DNA of 64,000 bases from Paludibacteraceae bacterium (GCA_017450685.1 JAFSTB010000028.1:23682-87681), one strand, 5' to 3'; shown: positions 54,644 through 63,640, counted from the first letter of the stretch. The notes: generated by a model from the letters alone, not told the origin. Numbers and translations: made by a program.

Positions 54644-56122
54644 TTACACTTCTTTTCTCAGTCTTGCCACCGGTATGCCCATCTGCTCGCGATACTTGAC
54701 CACGGTGCGTCGCGCTATCTGATAGCCATACGCTGCCAGCACCTTCACCATCTGCTCATCGGTCAACGGACGCGACTTGTCCTCACCGGCTATGATCTCT
54801 TGCATTATCTGCTTCACCTCACGCGAACTGACCTCCTCACCTTCGGTGGTCGTCATTCCGGAAGTGAAGAAATATTTAAGCGGGAACACACCAAACTCCG
54901 TCTGCACATATTTGGAGTTGCTTACGCGAGAGATAGTGCTTACATCATAACCCGTCATATCCGCTATGTCTTGCAGAATCATAGGTTTGAGGTACATACT
55001 GTCACCCTCTAAGAAAAAGTCTTTCTGCTTCTCTATTATGGCGTTCATCGTCTTGAGCAATGTCTCGTTCCGCTGCTCAATGGCATCAATAAACCAACGG
55101 GCAGAGTCAATCTTCTGTTTGACGAACTGCACAGCCTCTTTCATCTTCGTTGTCTGATTGGCGGTATTGGAAGCATAGTCTTCTATTAGTTGGCTATACT
55201 CGCGATTGATGCGCAATTCGGGCAACTCACCCGTATTGAGCGTCACCACCAACTCACCTTCGCGCGTATCAACGATGAAGTCAGGTATGACAGTGGTCAG
55301 ATGACGGTCATAGACAGTACCAGTCCACGCACTACCGGGCTTGGGATTAAGGCGCGTTATCTCCTGAACAGCCTGCTTCAACTCTTCCTCACTCACACCG
55401 CACTTGACACATACCTTGTCAAAATGACGCTTACTGAAATCATCAAAAGCCGTTTCCAAAACACGTATAGCAAGCGATGTGACATCGGTGGCAGGCTGCT
55501 GCCGCAGTTGGATAAGCAGACACTCTTTCAGGTCTTTGGCTCCCACACCGGGAGGATCGAAACACTGAATCTCACGGATGATATCTGTTATCTCTTCTTC
55601 GCTCACATTCAGTCCTTCACGAAAAGCAAGGTCATCCGACAACTCCTCCGCAGTACGACGAAGATAACCATCCTCGTCTATATTGCCGATAATAAACTTA
55701 GCAATATGTCTGTGAGGCTTGTCCATCTTGGTCAGATAAACCTGACTCTTTAGATATTCACCAAAACTGACACCTGCCGTCATCGGTATATCAGTCATCT
55801 CATCGTCCACACCCGAAGGGGTAGAATGAAGACGATAGTCAGGTATCTCATCGTCTTGGATATAAGCGTCATAGTCGAAATCTTCATTTTGCAACGGGTT
55901 CTGATATTCGTCGGCTGACTGCTCCGTATATTCGTCCTCGCCGATGCGTGCTGACTCACGACCGTCTTCCACCTCCTCTAAAGCAGGGTTTTCCTGCAAC
56001 TCCTCATTGATACGCTGCGACAACTCGTAGGAAGGCACCTCTAATAGACGTACCGCAAGTATCTGCGCAGGAGACAGACGCTGCTGCAATTTCTGCTGTT
56101 GCTGAAGACCTAACGACTGCAT
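54644..56122 (-). CDS. rpoN: RNA polymerase sigma-54 factor RpoN
   Basis: I start at the ATG at 56122 (MQSLGLQQQQKLQQRLSPAQ), which gives the canonical region I (Gln/Leu-rich, activator-binding); the frame runs on to 56209 but that would lie inside degT. 492 residues. An acidic region II (about 60-110) follows, then the core-binding domain, and the C-terminal RpoN box ARRTVVKYREQMGIP (about 472-486). Sigma-54 transcribes -24/-12 promoters with enhancer-binding activators. No activator gene is in the window. It overlaps degT by 13 bases. Confidence 0.95.
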   Translation of the reverse strand: MQSLGLQQQQKLQQRLSPAQILAVRLLEVPSYELSQRINEELQENPALEEVEDGRESARIGEDEYTEQSADEYQNPLQNEDFDYDAYIQDDEIPDYRLHSTPSGVDDEMTDIPMTAGVSFGEYLKSQVYLTKMDKPHRHIAKFIIGNIDEDGYLRRTAEELSDDLAFREGLNVSEEEITDIIREIQCFDPPGVGAKDLKECLLIQLRQQPATDVTSLAIRVLETAFDDFSKRHFDKVCVKCGVSEEELKQAVQEITRLNPKPGSAWTGTVYDRHLTTVIPDFIVDTREGELVVTLNTGELPELRINREYSQLIEDYASNTANQTTKMKEAVQFVKQKIDSARWFIDAIEQRNETLLKTMNAIIEKQKDFFLEGDSMYLKPMILQDIADMTGYDVSTISRVSNSKYVQTEFGVFPLKYFFTSGMTTTEGEEVSSREVKQIMQEIIAGEDKSRPLTDEQMVKVLAAYGYQIARRTVVKYREQMGIPVARLRKEV

Positions 56123-57249
56123 AACTCTATCACTTCCAATACATTGGCGGTTATATATTTCAATTGCTCTTCGTCCAAACAAGTATGCATCGGCAGACTG
56201 AGTACACACTCCGACAACCTCTCAGCCATTGGGAAATCGCCCTGCTTATATCGCTCATCTTGGTATGCTTTCTGCAAATGCAACGGTATAGGATAATAGA
56301 CCATAGCAGGTACCGAACGCGACTGCAACTGCTCACGCACTGCATCACGACTGACACCCTGCAAACGCAAAGTATATTGGTGGAAGACATGCGTTGAACG
56401 TTCCGCACGCGACGGAATCAAGATATGCTCATTGTCGGCAAAGGCTCTGTCATAATATGCCGCAGCCGACTGCCTTGTACGGGTATATTCGTCTAAATGA
56501 GGCAATTTAGCAGACAGGATGGCAGCCTGAATACTGTCCAAACGCGAATTGACACCCACCTCATCGTGGTGATAACGAACCACCATTCCGTGGTTGGCTA
56601 TCGCTTTTATATGCGCTGCCAACTCATCGTCATTGGTAAACAAAGCACCGCCGTCACCATAGCAACCAAGGTTCTTCGAAGGGAAGAAACTGGTGCAACC
56701 TATATGCCCCATCGTACCTGCTTGCAGTGTCCTGCCATCGGAAAAAGTGTATCGCGCACCAATAGCTTGACAAGCATCTTCCACCACGTACAGATTATTC
56801 TCTTTAGCAATCTGCATAATGGCTTCCATATCAGCACACTGACCGAACAGGTGTACCGGCACTATCGCCTTCGTACGAGGGGTAATGGCACGACGAATAG
56901 CGTCAACGGATATGTTCATCGTATCCCAGTCCACATCCACCACTACAGGGGTCAGACCTAATAATGCCACCACCTCAGCCGTGGCTATGAAAGTGAAAGT
57001 GGGAGTTATCACTTCATCACCGCGCTTTAGCCCAAGAGCCATAAGAGCAATCTGCAATGCATCGGTGCCATTGCCCACAGGAATGACATGACGAGCACCG
57101 GTGTAGGCTTCCAACGAATGAGCGAACTGCTCCACTGCAGGGCCCTTAACAAAAGAGGTACTGTCTATTACCGCCTGAATACCTCTGTCTATATCAGTTT
57201 TTATCTGCTCATATTGGGTGCGCAGATCCACCATTTGAATAGGTCTCAT
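56110..57249 (-). CDS. DegT/DnrJ/EryC1/StrS family sugar aminotransferase
   Basis: 379 residues. MVDLRTQYEQIKTDID at the N-terminus, PVGNGTDALQIALMALGLKRGDEVI (about 57-81), VEDACQAIGARY (about 156-167) and FFPSKNLGCYGDGGA (about 188-202) with Lys192 forming the PLP Schiff base are diagnostic. These enzymes aminate keto-sugars for surface polysaccharides or antibiotics; the exact sugar is unknown. No other sugar-nucleotide genes lie directly beside it. Its ATG overlaps the stop of the YbbR-like gene as ATGA (57246-57249). Confidence 0.92.
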   Translation of the reverse strand: MRPIQMVDLRTQYEQIKTDIDRGIQAVIDSTSFVKGPAVEQFAHSLEAYTGARHVIPVGNGTDALQIALMALGLKRGDEVITPTFTFIATAEVVALLGLTPVVVDVDWDTMNISVDAIRRAITPRTKAIVPVHLFGQCADMEAIMQIAKENNLYVVEDACQAIGARYTFSDGRTLQAGTMGHIGCTSFFPSKNLGCYGDGGALFTNDDELAAHIKAIANHGMVVRYHHDEVGVNSRLDSIQAAILSAKLPHLDEYTRTRQSAAAYYDRAFADNEHILIPSRAERSTHVFHQYTLRLQGVSRDAVREQLQSRSVPAMVYYPIPLHLQKAYQDERYKQGDFPMAERLSECVLSLPMHTCLDEEQLKYITANVLEVIELCSR

Positions 57250-57659
57250 TCTTGTTCGATTATATATTCCACTTTGTCGGGATCAATACGCACATTCAGT
57301 ATGCGTGCATCCGTCACATCCGCATGCAATGGCAGATACTGCGCCGCGCGAGTGGGATAACTGCACCACAACTTAAGCGACTGAGCCGTAATTCTCTCAT
57401 AATCACCTATCTTAACACGAGCATAAACCGTCACATGAGATGGAAAAACCCTCACACGCTTATCGCGAGGGACATCCAATACCTCCACTGCTATCTCTAA
57501 TCTCTTTTCCGTGAACACATCCGTCTCATCCTCCTGTCTCTCACTCACTTGCTGTTCCGCTTGAGATGCAGACGAACTATGAATGGAACGTATCCACCAC
57601 ACTAAAAAAGAAAAGATAACAAAAAGCAGAAAAATCAATATCTCCTTACCTCTTTGCAT
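57246..57659 (-). CDS. YbbR/CdaR-like membrane-anchored protein
   Basis: I use the ATG at 57659 (MQRGKEILIFLLFVIFSFLVWW); the frame is open to 57707. It overlaps yajC by 14 bases. About 137 residues: an N-terminal membrane segment (about 7-26), a Gln/Glu-rich linker and one YbbR-like extracytoplasmic domain (about 50-130). Identification rests on the layout and on gene order: Bacteroidota commonly have nusB-yajC-ybbR-like here, often followed by coaE, which is absent; degT follows instead. Confidence 0.6.
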   Translation of the reverse strand: MQRGKEILIFLLFVIFSFLVWWIRSIHSSSASQAEQQVSERQEDETDVFTEKRLEIAVEVLDVPRDKRVRVFPSHVTVYARVKIGDYERITAQSLKLWCSYPTRAAQYLPLHADVTDARILNVRIDPDKVEYIIEQE

Positions 57660-57990
57660 CTGCCTCTTTCGATGCTTGCTGTGCCTCATCGGTAGTAACA
57701 TAAACACTGGCTTTATCCACCTTTATGCACACCTCTTTCGACACCTCTATAAGAAAAGTATTCTCCTGCACCTCACGAATGATACCGTGAATGCCGCCGG
57801 CTGTCACCACCTTGTCGCCTTTCTTCATCGCATCACGCTGCTGTTGCAACTCCTTCTGCTTCTTCGTCTGAGGACGAATCATAAAGAAATAGAACACAAC
57901 GAAAAGCAATACCATCATTATCACCATCTGTGTCATTGAACCTGTACCGGAATTGCCGGCAGCCTCATCTAAAAGAATAAAATTCAACAT
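57646..57990 (-). CDS. yajC: Sec translocon accessory protein YajC
   Basis: 114 residues with one membrane segment (MVIMMVLLFVVFYFFMIRP, about 22-40) followed by the family signature QTKKQKELQQQRDAMKKGDKV and VVTAGGIHGIIREV. YajC associates with SecDF. The C-terminus is longer and more acidic than in E. coli. Confidence 0.94.
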   Translation of the reverse strand: MLNFILLDEAAGNSGTGSMTQMVIMMVLLFVVFYFFMIRPQTKKQKELQQQRDAMKKGDKVVTAGGIHGIIREVQENTFLIEVSKEVCIKVDKASVYVTTDEAQQASKEADAKR

Positions 57991-58049
57991 ATTAAACTGT
58001 TTTTTTAAAATGAATAATTCAGTTTTTTGGGAACATCCGGTTCCTTATT

Positions 58050-58988
58050 TTATTTGAGTAGCACATTATCCTGCTTCATTCCTTTGAGTATCTCGTCAAG
58101 CACACCGTTGATAAAAATATGACTTTTCTCACTGCTATACTCTTTGGCTATCTCCAAATACTCGTTCATCGATATCTCAAGCGCTATATCCGGGAAATTG
58201 AGAATCTCAGCAAGGGCTGTCTGCAATATTATTCTATCCATAAATGCCAAGCGTTCGGCATCCCAATGCTCCAAACGGCCTTTCACTTGCTCGGCGTACA
58301 CATCATGATTAGCAATGGCACATTCAAGCAGTTTTTCTCCAAACTGTACCTCTTCCTCCTTATCAAACATAGGCAGAAGGGCTTGAGTGGCATCACTGTC
58401 CTCCTTGAAACGCTTAATGGTCTTCACCACATAACTCGCCACTATATCTAAATCGGTGGTCCAATGGTTCTTATCAAAAACCACTTCCATCTCCTCTAAA
58501 GCGGAAAACATCTCTTCACTTTCAGGCACGATGTCGGACATTATTCTGCGCCACACACGACGGTCATCTTCATATGTGACAGTCTCTTGACGCATATAGT
58601 CACGGAAAAAATAATGGTTATTGAGTTGCTTATACACATCCTCAACGGCATTCATTCCTGCATCCCAAGTCAGATGTTGCTCATCTATATAATGCCTCAG
58701 TTGAAGATTATTAAACACCTGTTTGGCAAACCTATTCTCCACGAAGCGGCGGTTGGGAACAAACTCACGGTGAACAACTTTGGCACGTTCCACTGATGCT
58801 TCCAACTGCTCTTGCGCATAACGCGTGAGAGCATTCACAAATTCCAACAGCATCATATAAAGGCTGTAGGTGTCTGAAAAACTGTTACGTAACTGCTTGA
58901 GGGCGTGAGAAGGTGTGTCACCCTGATTAGTGTAATACGCAAACAAGGTCTGAACAACGCGAGTGCGTACCATCGTTCGATTGATCAT
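58050..58988 (-). CDS. nusB: Transcription antitermination factor NusB, long Bacteroidota form
   Basis: 312 residues, about twice the E. coli length. The typical NusB core lies in the C-terminal half: LLECAIANHDVYAEQVKGRLEHWDAERLAFMDRIILQTALAEIL and ISMNEYLEIAKEYSSEKSHIFINGVLDEILK (about 225-305). The N-terminal part begins MVRTRVVQTLFAYY, another NusB-like helix. It joins NusE/S10 at boxA RNA in rRNA transcription. It has its own promoter at 59078-59109. Confidence 0.93.
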   Translation of the reverse strand: MINRTMVRTRVVQTLFAYYTNQGDTPSHALKQLRNSFSDTYSLYMMLLEFVNALTRYAQEQLEASVERAKVVHREFVPNRRFVENRFAKQVFNNLQLRHYIDEQHLTWDAGMNAVEDVYKQLNNHYFFRDYMRQETVTYEDDRRVWRRIMSDIVPESEEMFSALEEMEVVFDKNHWTTDLDIVASYVVKTIKRFKEDSDATQALLPMFDKEEEVQFGEKLLECAIANHDVYAEQVKGRLEHWDAERLAFMDRIILQTALAEILNFPDIALEISMNEYLEIAKEYSSEKSHIFINGVLDEILKGMKQDNVLLK

Positions 58989-59077
58989 AATCGACTAAAA
59001 CATTTGTTGTTAGTTTCTACTTTAAGTACATCACTATGTACTACACCTAAGTGCCTCATTAAGCACTATAGTGCGTG

Positions 59078-59109
59078 CAAAGGTACAATCATTTTTTTAT
59101 TCCTACAAA
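59078..59109 (-). promoter_or_regulatory. Promoter of the nusB transcript
   Basis: Minus-strand TTTG (59106-59109), 20-base spacer, TACCTTTG (59078-59085). The -33 box lies inside the last codons of the upstream nucleotidyltransferase gene. The leader is about 85 bases. Confidence 0.72.
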
Positions 59110-59841
59110 ATTATCCGCTTCCGATAATGTTTCCAACTTACCCACATCTAACATTTGGAAATGGTCAGGGATATACGCTCTTATAGGCAACTCCTCGCAA
59201 ACACTTATATAATAGTCTATTATAGGGAAACAGTCGGGCATGGACCACATCTTTTCAAAAATGCGTTTCGTCACTATGTGCGTACCCGAAAAAGCCAACA
59301 TACGCAAACCGCCTTCTCTATGTAATGCACCTATCTCTTCCGCCCTCTGAATCGGACGATATTCACCGGTGGATTTATTATGCCACCCCACTAACAACCC
59401 TTTCTCGTCGAACAATAAATACCGTTGTGTCTGTCTTTCACTCACCACCAAAGTGGCTGCATCCCGTTTGTCATAAGAGGCAACTAAGACATTGATATCA
59501 AGCGTATTCAGAACATCAACATTAAGCACTAAGATTGGTTCATCCGTTCGGAAAAGTGAGGCTGCTTTCCTAAGTCCGCCACCCGTCTCCAACAGACAAT
59601 CACTCTCGTCGGAGAACTGTACCCTGCAACCAAAAGCATCATTTTCTTTTATAAATGACCTTATCTGCTCCGGGAAATGGTGAAGGTTAATCACCACATC
59701 CACTATTCCCGCCTTTTTCAGTTTCTCTAACTGCCATTGTAAAAGCGGTTTACCTCCAACCGGCACTAACGCCTTCGGCATCGTATCAGTTATCGGTTTG
59801 AGACGCGTTCCCAAACCAGCCGCAAAAATCATTGCTTGCAT
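59089..59841 (-). CDS. Nucleotidyltransferase, MurU-like (NDP-sugar pyrophosphorylase)
   Basis: 250 residues. FAAGLGTRLKPITDTMPKALVPVGGKPLLQW (about 5-35) is the nucleotide-binding signature, followed by LETGGGLRKAASLF (about 84-97), LVLNVDVL and the metal-binding Asp region. The closest relatives in layout are MurU (UDP-MurNAc forming) and glucose-1-phosphate uridylyl/thymidylyltransferases. It overlaps the AmgK-RapZ fusion by 13 bases; AmgK and MurU act in sequence in cell-wall sugar recycling, so MurU activity is the best guess. Confidence 0.8.
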   Translation of the reverse strand: MQAMIFAAGLGTRLKPITDTMPKALVPVGGKPLLQWQLEKLKKAGIVDVVINLHHFPEQIRSFIKENDAFGCRVQFSDESDCLLETGGGLRKAASLFRTDEPILVLNVDVLNTLDINVLVASYDKRDAATLVVSERQTQRYLLFDEKGLLVGWHNKSTGEYRPIQRAEEIGALHREGGLRMLAFSGTHIVTKRIFEKMWSMPDCFPIIDYYISVCEELPIRAYIPDHFQMLDVGKLETLSEADNFVGIKK

Positions 59842-61304
59842 AAAAACACCCTTTCCGCATTTTGCTCTCGGTGTACAAGACGTACCTCCACACCAAAAGT
59901 ATCATTTATATGTCGTGCCATCTTCTCCGCGGCATACACACTCCTATGCTGACCACCAGTACAACCGAAACATACCATCAAATGCTGAAAACCACGCTCC
60001 ATATAACGCTTAACATTTGTATCTACCAATTGATATGCCGACTCTAAATACTTGGCCATTCCGCCATCCTCTTCTATAAAACGAATAACAGGTTCGTCCA
60101 TACCAGTAAAATGAGTGTAACGCTCATACTTACCCGGATTATTAAGCGCACGACAATCAAACACATAACCTCCGCCATTACCACTCACATCAGCAGGTAT
60201 GCCTTTCTTATAAGAGAAACTGAAAACACGCACCACCAAAGGCTGCTTCTCTGCCTGCTTGAACTGCTGCATCTGCGTCATCTGCTCCAACACTTCTATC
60301 AAATACGGATAATCGTCAGTCTTCTGCTGCAAGAGACGGTTAAGATTGGCAATGGCAAACGGAATGGACTGCAAGAAATGCGGCTTCTTCTCAAAATAGC
60401 CCCTAAAACCGTATGCGCCAAGTACTTGCATCGTGCGAAAAAGAACAAAATGCTGTAGCCTCTCAAGAAAATGCTGTCTATCCATCGGCATATATTGCTC
60501 TAAACGGTCAAGATAGGCATCTATGAGTTCATTCCGTAATCCATCGCTGAAATTAGCCTTTGCCTGCCAAAGGAAAGATGCCACATCATAATACACCGGA
60601 CCACGCCTGCCGCCTTGAAAATCAATAAAATATGGTTGTTCTACCTCATCTTCCTTCTTCACTATCATCACATTGCGACTCTGAAAATCACGATACATAA
60701 ATGTACTCATCCGCTCCTGCAACAGTATATACGCCAACCGCTCAAACTCATCCTCCAACCTGTTCTCCTGAAACTCCAAACCGGTAGCCTTCAAAAAACA
60801 GTACTTGAAGTAATTGAGATCCCACAATATACTCCTTAGGTTAAACTCCGGCTGAGGGTAACAATACTGAAAATCAAAACCTTCAGCACCTTTAGTCTGC
60901 AACTCCGCTAATAGTTGTATCGTTCGCTTGAGCATAGCCTTCTCCTCTATAGAAAACTCACCCGTCTTACGACCATCGGCTATATAATCGAACAACAGTC
61001 GATTACCCAAATCCTCCTGTACATACACCATCCTGTCTTCACTTGCCGCCAACACACGAGGAACAGGTAAACCATTATCTAAGAAATGTTTAGCCATATA
61101 CAGGAATGCCGTATTCTCCTCTGCTGAAGTCCCCTCCACTCCTATCAATGGACTGCTGCCTTCAACACCGCTAAGACGATAATAGCGACGATTACTGCCT
61201 GACGCTGTGAGAGCATCCTTTGCTGCCACTTCTTTTCCCGTAACCGACTTATATAACTCGGATAATCTGTCTGCTTCCATAATACATAATCTGTCTGCTT
61301 CCAT
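59829..61304 (-). CDS. Fusion of an AmgK-like sugar kinase and a RapZ C-terminal domain
   Basis: 491 residues. The N-terminal ~340 residues are an aminoglycoside-phosphotransferase fold as in AmgK (MurNAc/GlcNAc anomeric kinase): FMYRDFQSRNVMI with the catalytic Asp and FIDFQGGRRGPVYYDVASF with the metal-binding DFQ. After a linker, residues about 355-491 are the RapZ C-terminal domain (FSYKKGIP, VFDCRALNNPG, FGCTGGQHRSVYAAEKM, VRLVHRE), which in other bacteria binds GlcN6P or small RNAs. There are two possible starts, 61304 and 61280, in a 24-base tandem repeat. It is followed by the MurU-like gene. Confidence 0.85.
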   Translation of the reverse strand: MEADRLCIMEADRLSELYKSVTGKEVAAKDALTASGSNRRYYRLSGVEGSSPLIGVEGTSAEENTAFLYMAKHFLDNGLPVPRVLAASEDRMVYVQEDLGNRLLFDYIADGRKTGEFSIEEKAMLKRTIQLLAELQTKGAEGFDFQYCYPQPEFNLRSILWDLNYFKYCFLKATGLEFQENRLEDEFERLAYILLQERMSTFMYRDFQSRNVMIVKKEDEVEQPYFIDFQGGRRGPVYYDVASFLWQAKANFSDGLRNELIDAYLDRLEQYMPMDRQHFLERLQHFVLFRTMQVLGAYGFRGYFEKKPHFLQSIPFAIANLNRLLQQKTDDYPYLIEVLEQMTQMQQFKQAEKQPLVVRVFSFSYKKGIPADVSGNGGGYVFDCRALNNPGKYERYTHFTGMDEPVIRFIEEDGGMAKYLESAYQLVDTNVKRYMERGFQHLMVCFGCTGGQHRSVYAAEKMARHINDTFGVEVRLVHREQNAERVFLCKQ

Positions 61305-61308
61305 AATA
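61260..61308. repeat. 24-bp tandem duplication over the start of the kinase-RapZ gene
   Basis: ATAATCTGTCTGCTTCCATA occurs twice with period 24 (from 61262 and from 61286). It duplicates the start codon and the first residues, so the protein begins MEADRLCI-MEADRL. Both ATGs are preceded by the same bases. Confidence 0.8.
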
Positions 61309-61338
61309 TTTTTTATAAACCTACAAGGCTGTTATCTT

Positions 61339-61429
61339 CCTAAGGCTAATCCTTAAAATTGATATCTACCTAAGGCCAAATCTTATTCCTAAGGCTCAAT
61401 ATTAAAATTATATCATCCTTACGCTCAAT
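61339..61429 (-). repeat. Four imperfect CCTAAGGCTCAAT repeats in the leader of the kinase-RapZ gene
   Basis: Copies at 61339 (CCTAAGGCTAAT), 61369 (CCTAAGGCCAAA), 61388 (CCTAAGGCTCAAT) and 61417 (CCTTACGCTCAAT), spaced 30, 19 and 29 bases. They lie between the promoter at 61450-61480 and the start codon, so they would be in the mRNA leader as ATTGAGCCTTAGG. Function unknown. Confidence 0.6.
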
Positions 61430-61449
61430 CTGCGCACCAATCAACGCTG

Positions 61450-61480
61450 CAAAGGTATTGTTATTTTGACAATTACACAA
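61450..61480 (-). promoter_or_regulatory. Promoter for the kinase-RapZ / MurU-like genes
   Basis: Minus-strand TTG (61478-61480), 20-base spacer, TACCTTTG (61450-61457). It implies a leader of about 140 bases. Confidence 0.7.
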
Positions 61481-61505
61481 AATATGACATTTTTTCGGTT
61501 AAAGA

Positions 61506-61537
61506 TTTGCATATATTTGCAAAACGCCGTACCTTTG
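61506..61537 (+). promoter_or_regulatory. Promoter of tRNA-Lys
   Basis: TTTG (61506-61509), 20-base spacer, TACCTTTG (61530-61537), 26 bases before the tRNA. It is divergent from the promoter at 61450-61480. Confidence 0.75.
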
Positions 61538-61563
61538 CACCCGCTTTTTGGCGATAATATGTT

Positions 61564-61636
61564 GTCTCCCTAGCTCAGTTGGTAGAGCAACTGACTCTTA
61601 ATCAGTGGGTCGAGGGTTCGAGTCCCTCGGGGGACA
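61564..61636 (+). tRNA. tRNA-Lys (anticodon CTT)
   Basis: Acceptor GTCTCCC (61564-61570) pairs with GGGGGAC (61629-61635) with one G-T; discriminator A at 61636. Anticodon stem ACTGA/TCAGT encloses CTCTTAA, giving anticodon CTT. T-arm GAGGG-TTCGAGT-CCCTC. Confidence 0.96.
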
Positions 61637-61665
61637 CAAAAGACAAAAGTCTTAACAATGAATAA

Positions 61666-61696
61666 GTTAGTAGTTTTGTGGACTGCTAACTTTTTT
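61666..61696 (+). terminator. Rho-independent terminator of tRNA-Lys
   Basis: GTTAGTAG (61666-61673), 9-base loop, CTGCTAAC (61683-61690) with one G-T pair, followed by TTTTTT. Confidence 0.75.
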
Positions 61697-61884
61697 GTTT
61701 CCTTACAGCGGAATACTATATAAACAGTAGGTAAACAAAAAAAAATGAAAGTCAAAATTAACCCTTGGAAAATCCTATTTATCTCAAATTTTACAAATTT
61801 GTAAATTACAAAATTGATAATTTCTGTACAACGGACGGATCTTTTATCAAATGAACAAATAATTGCATATTTTTTGCAATAACT

Positions 61885-62440
61885 TTAATATCTATCGCTT
61901 TTAGTATAGGGTCGTGGTAGAGTGAGATAACTGTTCCATTGCTGCAATGTCTCCTTTTTATAGTTTTCGAAGACGTTGCCGTGTGTAGAGAAGGTTAGTT
62001 CGCCGAAGAACAGATTGCCATTGACCTCATAGAAATCCACGCGCACATGCGGGAATGGTTGAGCCAATCGGCAGGCATAGTCAATCATCTTATCGAGTGT
62101 GGCAGGGCGTGGCAATGTTTGGGTAAACTGTTCTTCGTCTTTTCGCAGGTACTCCCTTTGCCAATCTAATGAATAGGACATAGCAAAAGGCTGTTTACCT
62201 GCTGTTTCGAGGTCGTTACGCACGAGTATGGATACGGGTTTTGCCATTCATACAGAAGAACTGATACTCTAACCAATCAGTTTGCTCTTCTGTTTTCAGA
62301 TATCTCTCCACAACCAACTTAAATGGCATTTTGGCATACTGATATTCAGCCGTTTCGATGCCATAGGTATGTTGTCGCCACGACTCAAAGAGATTTATTG
62401 CGCCTTCTTTATGCAACGATGCTTTGTCAAAGCAGAATTG
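61885..62440 (-). pseudogene. Frameshifted TupA-like ATP-grasp gene
   Basis: Two overlapping minus-strand frames hold parts of one protein. The upstream part (down to about 62230) ends YQFFCMNGK; the downstream part (62247-61885) continues with PVSILVRNDLE and then PFPHVRVDFYEVNGNLFFGELTF, the TupA-like ATP-grasp signature of polysaccharide-locus proteins. The switch is at an AAAA run near 62236: removing one A joins the frames as FFCMNGKPVSIL. The 5' part of the gene is missing and replaced by the 33-bp repeats at 62445-62543. About 180 residues remain of a usual ~300. Confidence 0.75.
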
Positions 62441-62444
62441 CAAA

Positions 62445-62543
62445 AATTTGTAACAAAATAAGGGTATAATCAGTATAAATTTGTAACAAAATAAGGGCAT
62501 AATCAGTATAAATTTGTAACAAAATAATGGCAAAATCAGTGAA
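62445..62543. repeat. Three 33-bp tandem repeats
   Basis: AATTTGTAACAAAATAAGGG starts at 62445, 62478 and (with ATAATGG at its end) 62511, period exactly 33. It lies at the truncated 5' edge of the TupA-like remnant and reads through on the minus strand as an 11-residue repeat. Confidence 0.85.
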
Positions 62544-62549
62544 ATGTTG

Positions 62550-63640
62550 CTACTGTGGTGTGAGTATTTGAAACAGGGGATTTTCCCATACTATAGTATA
62601 ATGATACTGCGAGATAAACTCCGCTATGTATGATTTTTTTTCATTGTTCGCCGTGTGCCAATCAGGGCAATCATATATATCAGTCCACTCTTTGTTAGGT
62701 ATATTCCATCTTGTGTCGTTTCCTTTGCCCAGTACTATAACGGGCAGTGGTTTGGTTTGTACAGCGTTTTCAAAGGTTGTGCAGAAGTTATCATACGTGA
62801 TTATTCCCTCCCAAGGGTTGTCTAAATATGCAGGTGTGCGTGTAAGATAGTTTATTGCCGGTATATTAGGATATGCTAAAATGTAGGTATTGCTATGAAT
62901 GTGTGGTATAAGGTGAGTCATTAGTGTATCCAACTGCGCAGCGTTTTCTTTGGAAGTGAAAGTGGTATGTTGTAGTGTTAGTTCCGGTCGGACTGTTTTC
63001 TTGACCCTTGACCCTTTATCGCGATAACTCCATAGGGAAGTGTCGTACAGAGAAGTAAGGACGAAATAAGCAACGAATACAATAGCATATATCCGGCATC
63101 TTGACAACAAAGTGTCCGCGCCCGTGTGTGTGTGTGTGTGTGTAAGGAAAGTATCGAAGGTATGTTTCACGCTTGCAATAAACGTCTCTTGATGATGTAG
63201 CAGACATATAAGAGCGATATTGAGCACTACACCTATTGCAAAACCAACGACAGCCGCTCCAAAAAAGCGCATTGTGGTTTTGAGCGACTGCGTCTGATAG
63301 TAAAAAGGAATAAGTATGGCAATAAATGCCACAAGACATATATTGGGCAGACGGAAGAACACTCCCACTCCCACAATCATACCCGCTATCAACATTAAGT
63401 ACTTTTTCTGTTGTGTCAGGGCTTTATATATCGTCAGCGAAGCGGAAACGGCGATGAGAGCAGTAGTATAGTTATAGTGAAAAACAAATATATAATGTGT
63501 GTGTATATGATGCACATAAACACACCTATGAATGTACACTATCTGTTAACTATGTCTCTGAGAGCCGGATATACTAAACGTGCCACAAATGTAATACACA
63601 GAGCCGACATCATCATTGAAACAATCATCCCCTCAGCGGG
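62550..63640 (-). pseudogene. Broken membrane glycosyltransferase (GT39-like) gene
   Basis: The main frame (62550-63539, opening with a GTG) has about six hydrophobic segments (YLMLIAGMIVGVGVFFRLPNI, FFGAAVVGFAIGVVLNIALI, YAIVFVAYFVLTSL) and a soluble C-terminal domain with TYILAYPNIPAINYLTRTPAYLDNPW, as in lipid-linked-sugar-using glycosyltransferases of surface polysaccharide loci. The first ~18 residues (YIHRCVYVHHIHTHYIF) are low complexity. Upstream, another frame reads AEGMIVSMMMSALCITFVARL to a TAG at 63539-63541 and looks like the missing earlier part, so a frameshift lies at about 63480-63540. The true N-terminus is lost. Confidence 0.65.
63124..63143. repeat. (GT)10 microsatellite in the glycosyltransferase gene
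   Basis: Ten GT units coding on the minus strand for a run of alternating Thr and His. Length changes by one unit would shift the frame. Confidence 0.9.

Noticed and set aside
61564-61636. tRNA-Lys as the attachment site of an integrated island
   Set aside because: The degenerate region downstream made this tempting, but I found no second copy of the tRNA 3' end and no integrase gene in the window.
61570-61755. Minus-strand frame of 61 codons ending in a RGTRTLDPLIKSQ-type sequence
   Set aside because: This is the well-known spurious translation of the antisense strand of a tRNA, here tRNA-Lys.
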